Source: Glycine soja
Lineage: Eukaryota > Streptophyta > Magnoliopsida > Fabales > Fabaceae
Direction: 5' to 3'
Length of the DNA: 64,000 nt
Assembly: GCF_004193775.1 (NCBI RefSeq)
Contig: NC_041011.1
Span: 41,299,167-41,363,166, forward strand
Part shown: positions 62,001-64,000 of the stretch, piece after piece
How positions within the stretch are numbered: position 1 is the stretch's first letter
Layout of the letters: every line of letters starts with the position of its first letter
Made by a program: the position numbers and the translations under genes
The notes under the pieces: model-generated
Seen by the model: the letters and a program-made list of their open reading frames with translations, nothing else
Told to the model about the DNA's origin: nothing
The model's database searches: none

Positions 62001-63600
62001 ATTAAAAAAGTTTATGCATATAAAAGTTTAATTATTTTTTGTAAATAGTAAATAAAAAACAAATATCAATTATGTGGATTAAAAATATTGTTCAACTATT
62101 TAAAACAACGCTACTCTTTTGTGATGGATATACTGCGAATAATTTTAGGTAGTCTGGACCACCATACCAATGTGGCAGCACGACCTACATGCATGTACAG
62201 TTGTCAAAAAGATTATAATAGGTTTTGCAAATTAAGAGTGAAATTAAATATGCACGTGTTTTCTACCAAAAAATGCACGTGTGCCTATTATTATGAAGAA
62301 GATGTCGCATTCACTCAAGTGAATTTAGATTTATTTTATTATTAAGAAATAAAGTTTTCTAATATCATCGTAATTATTATTTTTTAATTTAAACGTGTTT
62401 TGATCCTTAAAAACATGCCATTTATAAATTAATTTATATTTCTATTTTATTACTTTTAGTCTTTAGAAAATTCCAGTTCCTAATAAAGAATTTAAAAGGA
62501 GACATTTTTATCGAATATAAATATTAGAAAATAAAAATAAAAATTAAAATAATCATATTTTTAAACCAAAAAATAATCAATTTTTTTGTCGATAAAATTA
62601 TAATCAAATAGATGGCATCATTTAATTGATTAATATTCTTTTCACATTATCAATAAATAAAATAAAAAATTTACATGCAAGAAAAGAAAAGGATCTTAAT
62701 CATGTTACGCAACTAATATATCTATGTATAAAAATTGTTCAATTATTTGACTAATTAGACTCTCTTATAAAGAGGAAAACAATATTGAGGATATGAATGA
62801 TTTCTATTTTCAAAAATTCACTTAATTGAAAAAGAAAAAAAAAATAAACACTTATGTTAAGTCATGTCTCACCATACCTAATACAACTCTAATTTCCTTA
62901 TGACTCATATCGAGGTAGAATCACAAAATAAAACAAGAAAATGAAAAAAAATATCTTAGAATTGTTATTTAAAATAAGGAACGAACTAGAATCACATAAT
63001 AAAATGAGAAATGATTTAGTTGATTGTAACGACCTAAACTATTTTTACTTAAAATAAACTGTTATATTTTTTTAAAGAAACAAATCCTACTTGCTTTTTA
63101 AAAAAAACAATTTCATATTCTCCTATAATTAAAGTTATTTAATAATAATAACTCTTTCATCTTCACATAATTCTTCATCTTGGATCTGGTAAAAGATGAA
63201 GTATGTCCATAAATTATATTGATGGTCATTTAGGTGTAGCCATGCACACCATGCAAGACACGCATAATGACAGAAGGAAAAGAAAAAAAAAGATAAATTA
63301 GAAAACAAGTAATGGGTGTAATAAATTTCTGTATCAATCTATCAAATTGCAATATATGATGCCAAAATATATTTTCTTCAAAACAACATTGCGTGAATAA
63401 TGCTAATGTGACCAAAAAGATAATAGGGTGAGGTGGAACTGTGGAAGGGCTCCATCATGCTTGTGTGGTGAAGTAGGAGAAGGGAGCAGAAGAATCGGTC
63501 CACTGGGGTGAGGGGCATTTTCGGCAACCCAGACAAAGAAAATAACGACCATGCAGATTTTCGCGTCTCAATTGCTACCATTTAACCAAGGAACTAATTT
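53041..63600. other. Gene-poor 10.5-kb AT-rich region
   Basis: All ORFs on both strands are short and without recognisable domains. The region contains A/T runs, scattered small repeats and probable ancient TE debris (for example 60470-60780). 54840-55420 and 57000-57370 are slightly less AT-rich but give no coding evidence. No tRNA, rRNA or other structured RNA was recognised. Confidence 0.55.
60470..60780. repeat. Diverged dispersed repeat with internal near-repeats
   Basis: The phrases AATTTAGTTCTAAAAATTAT, CAATTTAGACTTTGAAATTA, CAATTTAGTCCTTAAAATTT and CTTGTCCTTAAAATT recur at irregular spacing with AATTGGTCC / AATTGATCC variants. This pattern is common in old plant non-autonomous repeats. 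The family is not identified. Confidence 0.5.
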
Positions 63601-63643
63601 TACAGTTTACTCTTACTCCGTCCACGCCCCCCTAATATGCCGC

Positions 63644-63672
63644 CACGTGTTGTGTCATCGTCACCTATATAA
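63644..63672 (+). promoter_or_regulatory. G-box and TATA box of the Alba gene
   Basis: CCACGTGT (CACGTG core at 63644-63649) is a good ABRE/G-box for bZIP or bHLH factors. TATATAA at 63666-63672 lies about 60 bp before the ATG, giving a short leader. Confidence 0.65.
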
Positions 63673-63729
63673 GTGAGTCTCTAACCCATTCCGCTACTTT
63701 ACCGTTTAGAAATACAAGTACAATTTACA

Positions 63730-64000
63730 ATGGCGACTGTAGCTGCTGTTCCTGCTTTAACTGCAAACGATTCCCACAAGAAGAACAGAATTCAGGTTTC
63801 CAACACTAAGAAACCTCTTTTCTTTTACGTCAATCTCGCCAAGGTAATCACTTTCTTATGTTTATCGAAATTTCATTTCTCTTTCTTTCATTTACGTACA
63901 TGAATTTAGAGTTATGAATTATGATCAATTTAATGGCTAGCTGAAATGATTTTTCTTTTTTTTTTTTTATGCAGAGGTACATACAGCAGCACAATGAGGT
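63730..64000 (+). CDS. Alba-domain DNA/RNA-binding protein (At2g34160-like), partial
   Basis: Exon 1 (63730-63843) encodes MATVAAVPALTANDSHKKN and RIQVSNTKKPLFFYVNLAK. Exon 2 begins at 63975 (RYIQQHNEV) and is cut by the window end. This is the start of a small plant Alba protein of the single-domain type, normally about 125-135 residues, with the RIQVSNTKKPLFFYVNLAKR signature. Alba proteins are dimeric nucleic-acid binders involved in RNA metabolism and R-loop or chromatin binding. The intron has GT-AG borders (AAG|GTAATC and ATGCAG|AGGTAC). Confidence 0.93.

Overview
The window is plant nuclear DNA. It is AT-rich, its genes are split by GT-AG introns, and long gene-poor stretches are full of transposon debris. 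The protein families and the repeat style suggest a legume, most likely soybean (Glycine) or a close relative. That assignment comes from recognition and was not tested by a search.

Layout. 1-9250: decayed LTR-retrotransposon (Tat/Ogre-like) sequence at 1036-2170, a broken fragment of the tRNA m1A58 methyltransferase gene TRM61 at 2193-2475, and a PR-4/barwin gene (4611-6532) whose signal-peptide region is split by about 1.2 kb of retroelement-like DNA. 9250-31000: five good host genes, namely a DRIP-type RING E3 ligase (7 exons), prefoldin subunit 4, a PRA1.E-type prenylated Rab acceptor (minus), a DUF1685 protein (minus) and an intronless ANXUR-like CrRLK1L receptor kinase. A CACTA-type MITE and a compound microsatellite lie among them. 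34331-44378: a complete 10,028-bp Mutator-like element (MULE) with 94-bp terminal inverted repeats and a 10-bp target-site duplication. 46600-53000: a histone H1 gene and, convergent to it, a WAVE-DAMPENED2-like/TPX2-family gene carrying a 2-bp frameshift in the TPX2 domain. 53040-63640 has no recognisable gene. The window ends inside the second exon of an Alba-domain gene.

The most interesting unit is the MULE. It carries two apparently intact, convergent genes. One is an 839-residue MURA-type transposase (PB1-like N-terminus, DDE core, SWIM finger, zinc knuckle). The other is a 671-residue plant mobile domain (PMD/MAIN-like) protein. Each gene seems to start in one terminal inverted repeat and to have a long AT-rich 5'-UTR intron. 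Between their 3' ends is about 1.2 kb of degenerate telomere-like TTAGGG-rich repeats. The subterminal regions are dense in TGGCG/CGCCA motifs. The layout resembles maize MuDR (convergent mudrA/mudrB with promoters in the TIRs), but a PMD gene takes the second-gene position.

The host genes are unrelated housekeeping, signalling and chromatin genes, each with its own promoter; nothing suggests a gene cluster. All product names rest on motif recognition. Exon borders were placed by hand from GT-AG consensus and reading frame.
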